From a virus, in the IMG/VR virus record IMGVR_UViG_3300031463_000004, positions 1-64,000 of that record: 64,000 bases of DNA. One strand, given 5' to 3'. A program made the position numbers and the translations under genes. Every line of letters begins with the position of its first letter. The stretch's first letter is position 1. Under the pieces are notes generated by a model, which did not search any database, was not told the origin of the DNA, and saw only the letters and a program-made list of their open reading frames with translations. This document shows positions 52,904 through 63,070 of this stretch, one piece after another.

Positions 52904-55828
52904 TTAGCTACCAGACCCAGGATTCAACACATTCCTGAAGTGTCTGGTGTGGAAAGTATGTACTCCTATCCTGGAGAGAACATAATCTTCACGTCGTCTT
53001 GTTCCAGTGGCTACTATCTTTATCTTGGCATATCTGTACACTGTACCAGGGAAGAGTCCGAAAACGTCCAACGTCCCTGATACGGTACTTCTGAACCTGA
53101 CAATTCGTATGTTCTTCCTTACTGATTCTGGGATGGAGGAGATATCAACAGTAATCTTGGTCCAACTTGCACCTGGCTTTGCAAAAGCGAACTTATAACC
53201 AAGATCCGAAGCGGTTGTGTTCAATGGGACGATCGAGGACAAGTCAATGTAACACGTACCAGAGGTACCTGATCCCTTCGCGTAGAACGTGATGGAAGTA
53301 CCAGGGTTGAACGATCTCGGGAACCTCTTCTCCACTCCGATTGTTGTGGACGCGGAGCCCCCAGAGATGCGCATACACCCAACATTAAGCTCCCCTGCCG
53401 GTTGGTCATTCAGGTATGATATTGTGTACGTTCCAGAGGCCCCGTAACTCAGCCCCCAAGGAATGTATGTAGACGTTTTGGATGGGTCACACATCGGGTC
53501 TATGGATGCCGGGCGAAGTAAGTAGGGATATGGTGATTCAGTCCAGCTCGTCCATCCAGAATTCAGGCTGTCAGATTGACTGATGTATACCTTTCTCTCT
53601 GTAGGCCCAAACTGGCTGTCGAATAGATCTAGGTACACCCCAGCATTTATAGGGACTGGCAGACCAATACTAGCTGGATACATCATATCTAGTGGGGTGG
53701 AGAGTTCTAATGTGGGGGTAGCGATTGTATCTGGTATGTAGACGTACTCCCCCCTGTAATGTTTCTCCAATGTCCCCGGCTCAAACGTAACGATATCCCC
53801 AATGTATGGAACTGCTGTGACTTGTGTGATAGTGACAGTATCACGACCGCACGAAATTATGTCCCCTACACTGAAGACGCCAGATTCCACATACCAAGAC
53901 GTTGCTCCGCAATCCGAATCAACGAGTAGATGTGAGCATTTATCCCGTGCCCACACACCATCCACATTTTTCATCATTGTGGCTGTGTAGGATAGGTCAG
54001 TCGCAGACATTACTTGTAGGTCAGATGCGTAAAGGACAGAATACTGTGGTCGTTTTTCGATGTGTGCCACAGCGGGGTATTGCACAGACCTAGCCCTATC
54101 TGTTGCTTCTTGGGCCTCCATATCTGGGCGTCTCTTTGCTGTGATTGTGTATTCTGTACTTGACCCAGGCTGATTAGAGCCTATAACCACTACATCTGGA
54201 TCAATGAAAGTTGTGGAGATAGGCGTTCCAGAAACGGAGACAGATAGGATACTCTGGCACGGAACTGGAAGTCTGAAATACCACGCGCCGGCCACCTTGG
54301 TTATGTCTCCAGCAAGATCTTGTTCAGCCTCTGTCCCATGCATGACTATGCTATACGTGTACGAATCCAGCTCCCAGTACTCGTTGACACGTATATACGT
54401 CTCCTGTTGGCCGAATGGGAGGGAGTCATTATATAACGTCACAGTTCCATACGAACTCTGTACTTGGTCCGACTTATCCTGGGCCAAGAAGAGTGACCCA
54501 TAATCTGAGACTGCACCAGTTGCAACTGTAGTTACCGTAATTGTATCGCCTGGACTAACACTCCACATACGGGTTGGAAGTATTCGGATCGGGCACAGAT
54601 CAGGATACGGGCCAGACTTATACACACACTTCCTGGAGTACGTGTCAGGATTCTTGGAAGTCCCAATGATAAGAACCCTCCCATAATTACCTACATATGC
54701 TGCTGTCAGATTGTGAACCGGAGAAATTGTTCTATTCCAGGCTGATACGAAGTTTGCTACTGTTGTTGCGAGATTGGCTGTATATTGCCAGTACTGGCTC
54801 GTATTACTTGTAGAACTCGCTATAATCTCCGTATCATTCACTGTCTCCGTTGTCGGTGTTTCTGGCCACGCCAATGAATCCTGGACGTAATTGGCTACAA
54901 CAATAGAATCTCCGTCTGTGAATTGGGTCGAGAGAAGATCAATCTCAAATATTGGCGCGGCTCCAGGGTATGTCTCTCCGGTAGAGGTCACAGTGATGGT
55001 CTTACCAACTACTGATATACTCGCATTGGAAATGACATTCCTAAACGTATCAGATATGACGGTATAAGAAACTGGAGTATTTGCTGCCGCCCCGGATACT
55101 CCTATTGTCGCCGAAAGATTAATGGCCTCTCGGTAATCCGTCCCACCAAGATACCACCCATCTGGATTCTCTAGGAGAGGGAGAGACCCGAACCACGCCT
55201 TCAGATAGTCCAGAATGGCCTTTCTGGTTGTGTGATTCGCGTAGAGAGCTTGGAGAGCGCCACGGGTTATGGCTCTTGCTGACTCAATTGTCTCCCAGTC
55301 TACTTGTGGCGTTCGAGTCAGCGGCAGGTAGTCCCTAAGAATCTCTTGGAGTCGTACCTTATTCTGTGACAGCCATGGGTGTAGCAGAACATCTATCTCC
55401 CCGATGGAACTAAGAACGACGGCATAGAACCCCCACAATAAGATGGCCCAATTCGCAGTAAGAAAATCAAGTCTTACTGTTGCTACGATTTCGTGCAGGC
55501 TATTGTACCCAACTGCCGTGAGTTTTATCATACCAGGACTGCATCTAGGCAGGTAGAACTCATACGTTCCAGACACTGGGGTAACTGTTGCTATTCTGTT
55601 TGTCCTGTCTACTGGTGAACCATACCACTCTCCAAGGTACACATCAATCAAAGTGATATCTGTGGAGCAAGCACCGGTTATCTGAGTTGGTCTGGTTATT
55701 GGGGGGAATGTGTACTTATCTTTATAGTAGAAATTACCATCGTGGACGGCAGCAGTGAGTGTCCCCCACAATGGGAGTATGGGGACCCCAGATATGGATT
55801 TTGGTGGATACATCTCCAAATACGACAT
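52904..55828 (-). CDS. Large baseplate/tail protein of unknown fold
   Basis: 974 residues, ATG with TTGGAG seven bases upstream overlapping the stop of the baseplate J gene. The N-terminus (SYLEMYPPKSISGVPILPLWG) starts a carbohydrate-binding-like beta domain, then a helical region (WAILLWGFYAVVLSSIGEIDVLLHPW) and long beta domains. The C-terminal 150 residues (SITFYAKGSGTSGTCYIDLSS onward) are jelly-roll-like. Its place directly after baseplate J matches Mu gp48-like or T4 wedge-fibre connectors, but no motif proves it. Confidence 0.6.
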   Translation of the reverse strand: MSYLEMYPPKSISGVPILPLWGTLTAAVHDGNFYYKDKYTFPPITRPTQITGACSTDITLIDVYLGEWYGSPVDRTNRIATVTPVSGTYEFYLPRCSPGMIKLTAVGYNSLHEIVATVRLDFLTANWAILLWGFYAVVLSSIGEIDVLLHPWLSQNKVRLQEILRDYLPLTRTPQVDWETIESARAITRGALQALYANHTTRKAILDYLKAWFGSLPLLENPDGWYLGGTDYREAINLSATIGVSGAAANTPVSYTVISDTFRNVISNASISVVGKTITVTSTGETYPGAAPIFEIDLLSTQFTDGDSIVVANYVQDSLAWPETPTTETVNDTEIIASSTSNTSQYWQYTANLATTVANFVSAWNRTISPVHNLTAAYVGNYGRVLIIGTSKNPDTYSRKCVYKSGPYPDLCPIRILPTRMWSVSPGDTITVTTVATGAVSDYGSLFLAQDKSDQVQSSYGTVTLYNDSLPFGQQETYIRVNEYWELDSYTYSIVMHGTEAEQDLAGDITKVAGAWYFRLPVPCQSILSVSVSGTPISTTFIDPDVVVIGSNQPGSSTEYTITAKRRPDMEAQEATDRARSVQYPAVAHIEKRPQYSVLYASDLQVMSATDLSYTATMMKNVDGVWARDKCSHLLVDSDCGATSWYVESGVFSVGDIISCGRDTVTITQVTAVPYIGDIVTFEPGTLEKHYRGEYVYIPDTIATPTLELSTPLDMMYPASIGLPVPINAGVYLDLFDSQFGPTERKVYISQSDSLNSGWTSWTESPYPYLLRPASIDPMCDPSKTSTYIPWGLSYGASGTYTISYLNDQPAGELNVGCMRISGGSASTTIGVEKRFPRSFNPGTSITFYAKGSGTSGTCYIDLSSIVPLNTTASDLGYKFAFAKPGASWTKITVDISSIPESVRKNIRIVRFRSTVSGTLDVFGLFPGTVYRYAKIKIVATGTRRREDYVLSRIGVHTFHTRHFRNVLNPGSGS

Positions 55829-55831
55829 TCA

Positions 55832-57241
55832 CTAGCTCCAAACAATGGTGCTTGTATCAATGTATGTATATTCGTTCCGGCCCACAGATATGCTCTCTAC
55901 GACGTCTGGTGATGGGCCATCCGAGAATCTCGTGAAAACGAGTGTCGAAATCCCACTTACATTGTTGAGGAGGTCCAATCGGATATCCGATGGTGATAGG
56001 AGAGTCACACCATCTCCGAATTTGTACGTATTCAGAACAGTTGACAGTCTGGATGTTATATCCGTCCGTAATTGTTGGATTGAGTATCCAGTTAGGGCTG
56101 TAACTGAGATGGACACGTATACGTATTTTCTCTTCCCGGAGAATACTACAGTGTCCACTCCGGCGATTTTATTCTCGTCCTTCAGGAAATATTCCTGAAG
56201 TGCAGAGACACTACTGTCGTATGTGTATACCACGGTGAGTGGTGTGGCATTCGTAATGGTGGACCCAACTGGTATGGTCAGAATATCAGATGCGTATATG
56301 GACCCAGAGAGGTTGGAGGTATCCGCTGTGAGCGCATAGTCTGTACCACTTGTATAACGTGCTCCAGTACTCGTATTGTAGACCCCAACTAGGGCTACCA
56401 CTGGCTGCTTCAGGAAAACATGAGGAGCCCCAGTAGCCATATACGTGAACGAGTCTGATGCTTGTACTGGGATGCCCCCAGTCACATAGATATCTCTAGG
56501 GACTGCACTTGGAACGCGGAGTATCTCTGGATCAGACCCAGAGAATACCGCAACATCAACTATCTCGGGTCTCTCTTTCCGTACCTCTCTGGATGTTCCA
56601 GCTTCGCTAGACCTATCAGTCCCAGACAGTACTTCCACCAATACGGATGCGAACTCTGTATTCGTCTGTATATCCCTTCCTCCAGATATTGCGGATGCGT
56701 TGTATACACTATCAATCCCACTGATGTTGTTCCCAAGAGACTTTATCTTCCCTACTCCAACATTATATGAGGCCCCTGGTTTCGTCGCTATGACACTAGA
56801 TTCGATACTCCACCTGTTTCTTGATGGGTCGTAATACGATGGAGCAAGAGACTTGTACATTGTCACGGGGGACTCTGTCACATAGGCGAGTTGGGTATTC
56901 GGAACTCCAACGACAGTTCCAGCCGGGATTAAGATATCAGCGTTTGGTGGTGATGTCCTTTCGAACCGAACCACTCCACGAGCATAAGCCCCTAAACCTC
57001 TTTCTACACCGAATGTAGCCCCGAACTCATCCAGATCCGCTGGATCGAGCTCTGCCGCATTCCCCAATGACCTGAGCTTCGATGCGTATGCAATCAGTGA
57101 TTCCAGGAAGGCCAATTGGGTAGCCTGCGGAGTGACCGCCAAGTCCAGAATCGGGCCACTAGAGGCGTCAGCCACAGCATCAAGATTGGTGATGGCCTGG
57201 ACCATCTGCCGTGTGATTTCCTCTTCACTCCTACTTCTCAT
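55832..57241 (-). CDS. Baseplate J-like protein (Mu gp47 / T4 gp6 family)
   Basis: 469 residues. The N-terminal helix (EEITRQMVQAITNLDAVADA) is followed by LDLAVTPQATQLAFLESLIA, the DLDEFGATFGVERGLGAYARGV block and ADILIPAGTVVGVPN, which are diagnostic of baseplate J: an early helical part, then the R-x-x-G-x-x-A-x-G-x-V-x-F strand and a PAGT turn. The C-terminal half is repeating beta domains (VSISVTALTGYSIQQL). It forms the inner baseplate wedge of contractile tails and so identifies the phage as myovirus-type. Confidence 0.85.
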   Translation of the reverse strand: MRSRSEEEITRQMVQAITNLDAVADASSGPILDLAVTPQATQLAFLESLIAYASKLRSLGNAAELDPADLDEFGATFGVERGLGAYARGVVRFERTSPPNADILIPAGTVVGVPNTQLAYVTESPVTMYKSLAPSYYDPSRNRWSIESSVIATKPGASYNVGVGKIKSLGNNISGIDSVYNASAISGGRDIQTNTEFASVLVEVLSGTDRSSEAGTSREVRKERPEIVDVAVFSGSDPEILRVPSAVPRDIYVTGGIPVQASDSFTYMATGAPHVFLKQPVVALVGVYNTSTGARYTSGTDYALTADTSNLSGSIYASDILTIPVGSTITNATPLTVVYTYDSSVSALQEYFLKDENKIAGVDTVVFSGKRKYVYVSISVTALTGYSIQQLRTDITSRLSTVLNTYKFGDGVTLLSPSDIRLDLLNNVSGISTLVFTRFSDGPSPDVVESISVGRNEYTYIDTSTIVWS

Positions 57242-57248
57242 ATCAGCC

Positions 57249-57668
57249 TCACGCCTTCAACGTAACAGGACGTCGAAGAATACACAATTTCACAGGCTTA
57301 GGTCCTTTTCCATTCCGGATGGTCAAGACAAAAGCATAATCAGTCCTTGAAGAGCCCCTAACTCGCTCTGCCGACACTCCATATACCGCATACAGAGTTT
57401 CCTCCGGGCTCAGATAGGGCTGCTTGGCCTGGAGGGCCTGGTATTTCTCTAGAGCAGACACAACTCTGAACACAATCTCAGCGGGTATGGACTCACCAAT
57501 TTCACCAATCATATCCGAGAGTCCTGCACCATACCCGTTCTTCTTCCTCCCCACAAGAAGACATTCAATGATGTCCTGACGGAGCTTCTGTTCCCCAGTG
57601 ACCATAACAGGGGCACCCGATTCGTCGAAACTAATATCTCCTGCCGTCACTTTGAACGTCTTCACCAT
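57249..57668 (-). CDS. Baseplate wedge protein, gp25/W-like
   Basis: 139 residues. GGAGGAGT lies directly before ATG 57668; GTG 57665 has better spacing. Small alpha/beta protein: SGAPVMVTGEQKLRQDIIECLLVGRKKNGYG is the gp25-like core with the R-Q-x-I/L-x-x-x-L helix and the N-x-Y-G turn. It lies directly upstream of baseplate J, the usual partner in the inner wedge. Confidence 0.72.
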   Translation of the reverse strand: MVKTFKVTAGDISFDESGAPVMVTGEQKLRQDIIECLLVGRKKNGYGAGLSDMIGEIGESIPAEIVFRVVSALEKYQALQAKQPYLSPEETLYAVYGVSAERVRGSSRTDYAFVLTIRNGKGPKPVKLCILRRPVTLKA

Positions 57669-57719
57669 ACTCCTCCGCCATCAACAGTCTGCCTACACAT
57701 AGATCCCCGAAGTATAGTC

Positions 57720-59591
57720 TCAAGCATCTTTATCTATCTGGATATTCTGTGGTGAGGCTATTGTCTTCGAAGACTTGTCACACAATGTAGAAGTAGGTAC
57801 AACTCTGGAGATGTGGATGTGATTCTTGTGGTAGGCGTCTGTCCCATATGAAGGCCCCTTACATTCTCTGGACCCTAGACTGATGGCCGTACTTTGTAAC
57901 GTTTTCACCGGGTATGAGTCGCCCAGACTCGTGATAGATGTACCATTGATCGCAGCAATGTCCACGGCTCCACCCTTATAGTGCCAGCTCGTCCTAGCGT
58001 GGACACCTTCAGTGGTAGATGATATTGTCAGTGTTCTTATTGGAAGTACCTTCGAAACCTGCTGCACCAATAGCTCAAACCACTGCTTAAACTGAGGATG
58101 TACAGGATTATTGGCCCCTGGGTGGAACAACAAGTGTACAGTCGTCCCTGGGGCCACTTGGACATCCTCTAGATACTCCCAGCCACATGCAGATCGGTCT
58201 GTCACCCTTGATGCTGTTCTGCTGTCCGTGCTCGTATATGGGTGAACAGGGGACGCCCCAAACATAGTGAGACTGTTTACCCAGGTGTCTAATCTACCCT
58301 TTGTGTCTGTTGTGTCCATGTGCTCCGCTTCCAATTCTCTGAGCTCATATCGAATCGATTTGACCTTGTAATCCAATACGCGCCACGACTCGAACTGCCT
58401 TGCATGGTCCTTCTGCAGATCCTCCAGCAGCCTTGTCAATTCTGTTTCTTCGTCTTTGGTCTTTGGAACCTTTGACAAGATACTGCTCAACTGATTCAAC
58501 TCCTCGTCAATCTCACGGAATTCACGTTCATACTTCGCTAGTTGCAGATTCAGTACCCTCTTTCTCCAGAGGATACTTTCCTCTTTATCCTCATACAGGA
58601 TGGACTGTTTCGTTATCCCATCCTGGAGTACACCAAGATTCAGAGAACCCATTTCAGACAGTGTGGATTCCGCAGTCTTAGAGATCGGAGCAGTATCTGT
58701 ACCATTTCCAGTAGGAACAGATACTGGTGTCCCAGGAAGCTCCAACGGCCCACCCGGGTATTGTGTGTCTGTGATTCCAGTATAGTTCAGACTATTTAAC
58801 GCATCCAGTACATTCGTACCGGAAGCTACACTCCTCACTACCGAAGCTCCAGACGCGAGGACGAGGGCTCCATCCGTCCCAGCTGTGCTCGTTGGTATCA
58901 TTGAAGATACCTTTGAGGCGGCGGAGAACACATCTGCCGCACTCTTATTCTGTGCCACGAGTCCAAGGACATAATAGGTCTGTGTCAGGCTATTGGCCGT
59001 ATATACAGCCTGTTGGAATTGTGTGTACGCACTCGGTAACGGGATAACACCTGAGACCCCCGGTAAGGAGGATAGCTTTGGAAGCCCCAGGTTTTTTGCG
59101 ACCTCGGAGTTTATCCTAGAGAAGAGATAATTATCCACGATACCAAGGTCACTCAGAACCTGAGACACCCCGAGTGCCGAATAAATCTGCGAGAAAGATA
59201 ATGCTTCTTGAACTTGCTGAATTATAGAGTTCTGTATATTCTGTAGCGCCTCAACGTTCTTCGCGATGCAATCGAGCGCATCCGTTACTGTGGATAGTTT
59301 GTCGCTGACCTTCTCCACATCCACGAACCCATCCATCCCAGCATACCGCATGAGATTCGTGAGTGCAGTTAGTTTTGTCAGGTCCCCCAGATTCTTGATA
59401 TTGAGAAGGCTCTTTACAAGAGCCATATTTGCAGGGTTCGCCAGCCATAGCACCACTCTGAGTACTCTCAAACTCTTCCAGTCTTTCGCCTTTCCTATCT
59501 GGACCTGAGGTAGTTTTGATGTGACTTCCCGGATGTTCGGGAGTCCATCCAAGAGTCTCGGTACTATATCTGTTCCTGTCTTACATGCCAT
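57720..59591 (-). CDS. Tail-associated lysin / hub protein with D,D-peptidase-like C-terminus
   Basis: 623 residues. The N-terminal 300 residues are helical with low-complexity Ser/Thr, then a strong coiled coil (LNLQLAKYEREFREIDEEL ... QKDHARQFESWRVLDYKV). The C-terminal domain has SWHYKGGAVDIAAI and HKNHIHISR: the H-x(6)-D and H-x-H zinc ligands of peptidase M15 / VanY-like D,D-carboxypeptidases. It likely cuts the peptide cross-links of the host wall during DNA injection. Adjacent to the spike and hub genes. Confidence 0.72.
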   Translation of the reverse strand: MACKTGTDIVPRLLDGLPNIREVTSKLPQVQIGKAKDWKSLRVLRVVLWLANPANMALVKSLLNIKNLGDLTKLTALTNLMRYAGMDGFVDVEKVSDKLSTVTDALDCIAKNVEALQNIQNSIIQQVQEALSFSQIYSALGVSQVLSDLGIVDNYLFSRINSEVAKNLGLPKLSSLPGVSGVIPLPSAYTQFQQAVYTANSLTQTYYVLGLVAQNKSAADVFSAASKVSSMIPTSTAGTDGALVLASGASVVRSVASGTNVLDALNSLNYTGITDTQYPGGPLELPGTPVSVPTGNGTDTAPISKTAESTLSEMGSLNLGVLQDGITKQSILYEDKEESILWRKRVLNLQLAKYEREFREIDEELNQLSSILSKVPKTKDEETELTRLLEDLQKDHARQFESWRVLDYKVKSIRYELRELEAEHMDTTDTKGRLDTWVNSLTMFGASPVHPYTSTDSRTASRVTDRSACGWEYLEDVQVAPGTTVHLLFHPGANNPVHPQFKQWFELLVQQVSKVLPIRTLTISSTTEGVHARTSWHYKGGAVDIAAINGTSITSLGDSYPVKTLQSTAISLGSRECKGPSYGTDAYHKNHIHISRVVPTSTLCDKSSKTIASPQNIQIDKDA

Positions 59592-59592
59592 C

Positions 59593-60960
59593 TTACGTCG
59601 CCTTCGTTTTCGTCGTCAAAACACCTTCGGGTGCCGGGCCTGACACTGGGCCTGATACTCCGTCTCCTTCCTTTACTCCAGTATGGGTGTGGGACATGAA
59701 TACAGGAATGAAGGTTTCGAGGAGCAATCGTAGTGTGGCTGTGTCATCACCAAGACGTACATCGGGGGCAGAAACAATAGAAGTCCCGATGGATTCTAAT
59801 CTAGATGTCTTGTCCCCGGACACAACGCTTTCTAGGGCAGATGAAACCCGCACGTCTTTATCCGCCCCGATGGATATCGTTCGGGCGGATATATCCATTT
59901 CCTTCTCTGCGATGACATAGGCTTCTGAACCAGCTGTCAGAAAGACGCGCTTACCAGACCCAACTACAGTGTCTTCCTTTGCCTGTGTGGAGATGGACCC
60001 GGCAGAAGATACGGAGACATTCTGTGCACCTACAACAACATCCCCAGTCTCCAACATGATTTGGAGATTCCCTCCAAGTAACTTCATGAGTACCCCCACT
60101 GTAGCTGTTGGAGGAATCATGAGAACAAGATTTCCCTCATCGTCCATACGTGTGTCCACAAAGAATGAGTTCTGTTCATTGTGTACACGCATACGGAATC
60201 TTAGGTTTCCTGATGTATCTGGGTCTTGTTCTTCAGAACCGGAATCATCTACCACGTGTCCAGCTCGAACATCCATTAGTCTTGGACCGCTAGAGGGGAG
60301 ATCTTCAGATAGACTGGAAGCAGGGTCGCAGGCAACGCTCAGTTCAAAAGCCCGTAACTCCGTACCTCCCTTTGAGATAGGTTTACCGTCGGTCGTGCAT
60401 ACAACTTCTGACTTTCCGATCTTTCTTTTTACAGTTCCTAATTTCGCGTATGTGAGGTCAGAAGCCTGGGGGGATTCCAACGAGATATGCCCGGCTTCAG
60501 CATGCAATTCATGGCTGTCTCTATTGAGCTCAAGGAAGACTGTACCAGCGTGGGAAAGATATCTCCCCATGTTGGTTTCCCAGTGCCCAGCCCTGCCGAT
60601 TGACATTGTGTCGTTCTCTCCCCCAACGAGGGAACGATAGAGAGAGATACCTTCTTTGTAGTTCTGAATGTTCGGCTGCGACGCATTGTCATAGAAGGCT
60701 ATTATCTCGATTAGACCCTGTGGTCTGTAGGATACTAGTACAGGGGTACCTGGTGTTGGGATATGCCGAACCCAATTGGTTCCTTGGACCACTCCAGGAT
60801 TGAGTGTAGCCGTTCTGACACCTCCCAGGTCACTCAGCGTAATCTTGCATTGGTACGTATCCAGGTCTACGGATTCTACAACGCCTACTAGTAATCTGGT
60901 CCCGTACCCTACAGTACTCGAACCCAGTGTTGGCTGTTCTTGGAGATTATATTTCCTCAT
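59593..60960 (-). CDS. Baseplate spike protein (gpV/gp45/gp5 type)
   Basis: 455 residues, ATG with a purine-rich site upstream. An N-terminal OB fold (RLLVGVVESVDLDTYQCKI ... PTPGTPVLVSYRPQGLIEII) is followed by helical linker and beta-helical segments with repeated T-x-V-x-S/A patterns (GSISTQAKEDTVVGSGKRVF, DVRVSSALESVVSGDKTSRL). Near the end PVFMSHTHTG holds the H-x-H apex motif that binds an iron in Mu and P2 spikes. It pierces the outer envelope, so a Gram-negative-type host is possible but not proven. Confidence 0.85.
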   Translation of the reverse strand: MRKYNLQEQPTLGSSTVGYGTRLLVGVVESVDLDTYQCKITLSDLGGVRTATLNPGVVQGTNWVRHIPTPGTPVLVSYRPQGLIEIIAFYDNASQPNIQNYKEGISLYRSLVGGENDTMSIGRAGHWETNMGRYLSHAGTVFLELNRDSHELHAEAGHISLESPQASDLTYAKLGTVKRKIGKSEVVCTTDGKPISKGGTELRAFELSVACDPASSLSEDLPSSGPRLMDVRAGHVVDDSGSEEQDPDTSGNLRFRMRVHNEQNSFFVDTRMDDEGNLVLMIPPTATVGVLMKLLGGNLQIMLETGDVVVGAQNVSVSSAGSISTQAKEDTVVGSGKRVFLTAGSEAYVIAEKEMDISARTISIGADKDVRVSSALESVVSGDKTSRLESIGTSIVSAPDVRLGDDTATLRLLLETFIPVFMSHTHTGVKEGDGVSGPVSGPAPEGVLTTKTKAT

Positions 60961-60966
60961 TCTAGC

Positions 60967-63060
60967 CTACCTATACGGTGTAATCTTGATACCAGGACTC
61001 GGAGAGAAATCGTTCGCCGGTGGCGAAGGAGGCCCGGATTTGGACGGAGCCGGAGATGGTGAAGCTTGCTCAGGATGCCCGTCCGAAATATCCTGTTGAG
61101 ATGGTTCTGGGGTTGTCTCAGAGGTGTTATCGACTTCCTGAGATACCGCATCCAATTCATCCGACTCGGTCAATTTACCATACTGTAGTGGCTTCGTCGC
61201 CTCAGATGACCCTATGAGCCGGAACTTGAATCCACCATCCTTTGTTGCTGTTATCATTCTGATATAGTTTAGGTCTACTGACATCGTTGCTTCAGACATA
61301 TATCCGATGTTTGTCTCAACGGATACGATATTCCCTAAGAGTGCCTTATAAGTGACAATATAAGGTCTGTTTGGAAGTACGGCAGGGTCAAGAATTGCCA
61401 TGGACACAGATGCAGATCGGATATCTGATACAGCTCTTGCTGCCATCAGTTTCACGAAGTAAGTTAGGGCCTCCTCCGACCTGAGGAGAGGATTTGAGAC
61501 CTGGAGTACCCGGATACCGAAACGTGGTAGCATATTCGACAGAATTCCATGCGCCTTTCTTATGATCTGTTCTACCTCGGCTGACCCGGGCACTCTCACA
61601 TTGGTGAGACTACCATTCGCGACTATCCATGTGTATGCCAAGTCGTCAGATTCTGTTACGGTTACAGAGGTACCGCCAGCATCGTGGACTAGAGATGTTC
61701 TGCCGTAGTCTCCAAGGTCATACGGGGTCATATCGAAAAATGGGAACTCCGCTACAACATCTCCAGATGGGGTTTCCAGTACTTGGTAATATAGATAGTC
61801 AGCGACGTATTTCTTTATGATATCCAGTCTCGTCTCGAACTCAGATTGCCACGCCCCGACATCTGCAATGGATTTTTCAACGATTCTGTTGTAGTTTTCA
61901 ATGGCCTGGTCTGGGAGGAGTATATGTAAATGCCCCCTGTCTGGGGCGTAGTCACCAGAAAACCCGCCAACAGAAGAAGTAACTTCTCCTTCTGGACCGA
62001 ACCCTGATGACTCTCCTATCCTCACCACGTCCGCGTATGTTAGTTCTGGGTGTATTGCGTCTTGCCAGGCTTGCAATTTGTTCTTATCAAATATCTGGAT
62101 ACCACCATTCCCACTCCCGAGTGTAAACCTGCCAATACCGCGTACGGACGCGGCTCCACCAGTAATTGGAGATGGTCCGTACTTATTCAATTCCGGGCTG
62201 TTCCCTATAACTAAGATGCCGAGCAATTGTGGGAGTGAAAGGTCTGTGAACATGCTGGTCAGACCTTCTGTAAGGAGTATGTCCCCCATTGCGAATTCTG
62301 TATTGTCCAGTACGTCCTCATAGATGCTGATATTCGTAGTGACCCTTGCTAACCTTAAGAGTCTTGTCGCAGCCCCTTCACAATTCAGTGTGATTACAGA
62401 GATACCTGTTGATATGTCATCAGACAGAGATACCATGCGCACATACCCGGTGAAGGCCCTGTACCAAACAGGTTCGGCGCTCGTGTCAGTTATATTGTAC
62501 CGATACGGATGGCGATAGAATATGGTAATCGGGTCCCCAGCACTAAAGACTGGCATACCGAGTGCCAGATCGAATCTAGTGTCTTGCCAATCTGAAGAGT
62601 CAGGATTCTCTGGGAATATGTGGAACAATTCTGGTACCATAACAACTCTTGACTTCCCTATCGCAGAGTTCACAGCATCTTGGCAGATATCCCGCATGGT
62701 CTTCCCATTCGGGCTCTTTGCGACTTGTATTTTGAGCTTATTCTGTAGGATATCTCTTTTCAGGGCTTCTGAATACAATTGGGCATCTGGAGAATCTGGC
62801 TGTACAATACCCTTTAAATCACGTTTTTTGATTGTGAAAACATTGTTCACGTTCTTTATCACAATGGTACTTGAGTTCCCACCATTCTGTAATGGTGCCA
62901 ATCTGGTGCTGACATTGCTCACCCACTTCGTGATGTCCCGTCCGCACACGTAGACACGGACGTCGTTCTCCACGCAGAATACAGAATGCTGCGCACCAGA
63001 TACGTTTCCAGGCCCTGGTATGTACTCCTGATCCGTACTGAGATCCAGAAATCCTGGCAT
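60967..63060 (-). CDS. Baseplate hub protein (gp27/gp44-like)
   Basis: 697 residues, ATG with AAGGGTAG upstream. The N-terminus (VRVYVCGRDITKWVSNVST and NSSTIVIKNVNNVF) is the typical first beta domain of phage hub proteins (V-x-G-x-D-I-T-x-W-V-x-x-V-S). Later parts include a second tube-like beta domain (VVAEFPFFDMTPYDL, IMSEATMSVDLNYIRMI) and a Ser/Pro-rich acidic tail. It would sit between tail tube and spike. Confidence 0.7.
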   Translation of the reverse strand: MPGFLDLSTDQEYIPGPGNVSGAQHSVFCVENDVRVYVCGRDITKWVSNVSTRLAPLQNGGNSSTIVIKNVNNVFTIKKRDLKGIVQPDSPDAQLYSEALKRDILQNKLKIQVAKSPNGKTMRDICQDAVNSAIGKSRVVMVPELFHIFPENPDSSDWQDTRFDLALGMPVFSAGDPITIFYRHPYRYNITDTSAEPVWYRAFTGYVRMVSLSDDISTGISVITLNCEGAATRLLRLARVTTNISIYEDVLDNTEFAMGDILLTEGLTSMFTDLSLPQLLGILVIGNSPELNKYGPSPITGGAASVRGIGRFTLGSGNGGIQIFDKNKLQAWQDAIHPELTYADVVRIGESSGFGPEGEVTSSVGGFSGDYAPDRGHLHILLPDQAIENYNRIVEKSIADVGAWQSEFETRLDIIKKYVADYLYYQVLETPSGDVVAEFPFFDMTPYDLGDYGRTSLVHDAGGTSVTVTESDDLAYTWIVANGSLTNVRVPGSAEVEQIIRKAHGILSNMLPRFGIRVLQVSNPLLRSEEALTYFVKLMAARAVSDIRSASVSMAILDPAVLPNRPYIVTYKALLGNIVSVETNIGYMSEATMSVDLNYIRMITATKDGGFKFRLIGSSEATKPLQYGKLTESDELDAVSQEVDNTSETTPEPSQQDISDGHPEQASPSPAPSKSGPPSPPANDFSPSPGIKITPYR

Positions 63061-63070
63061 TGGTCTACCC

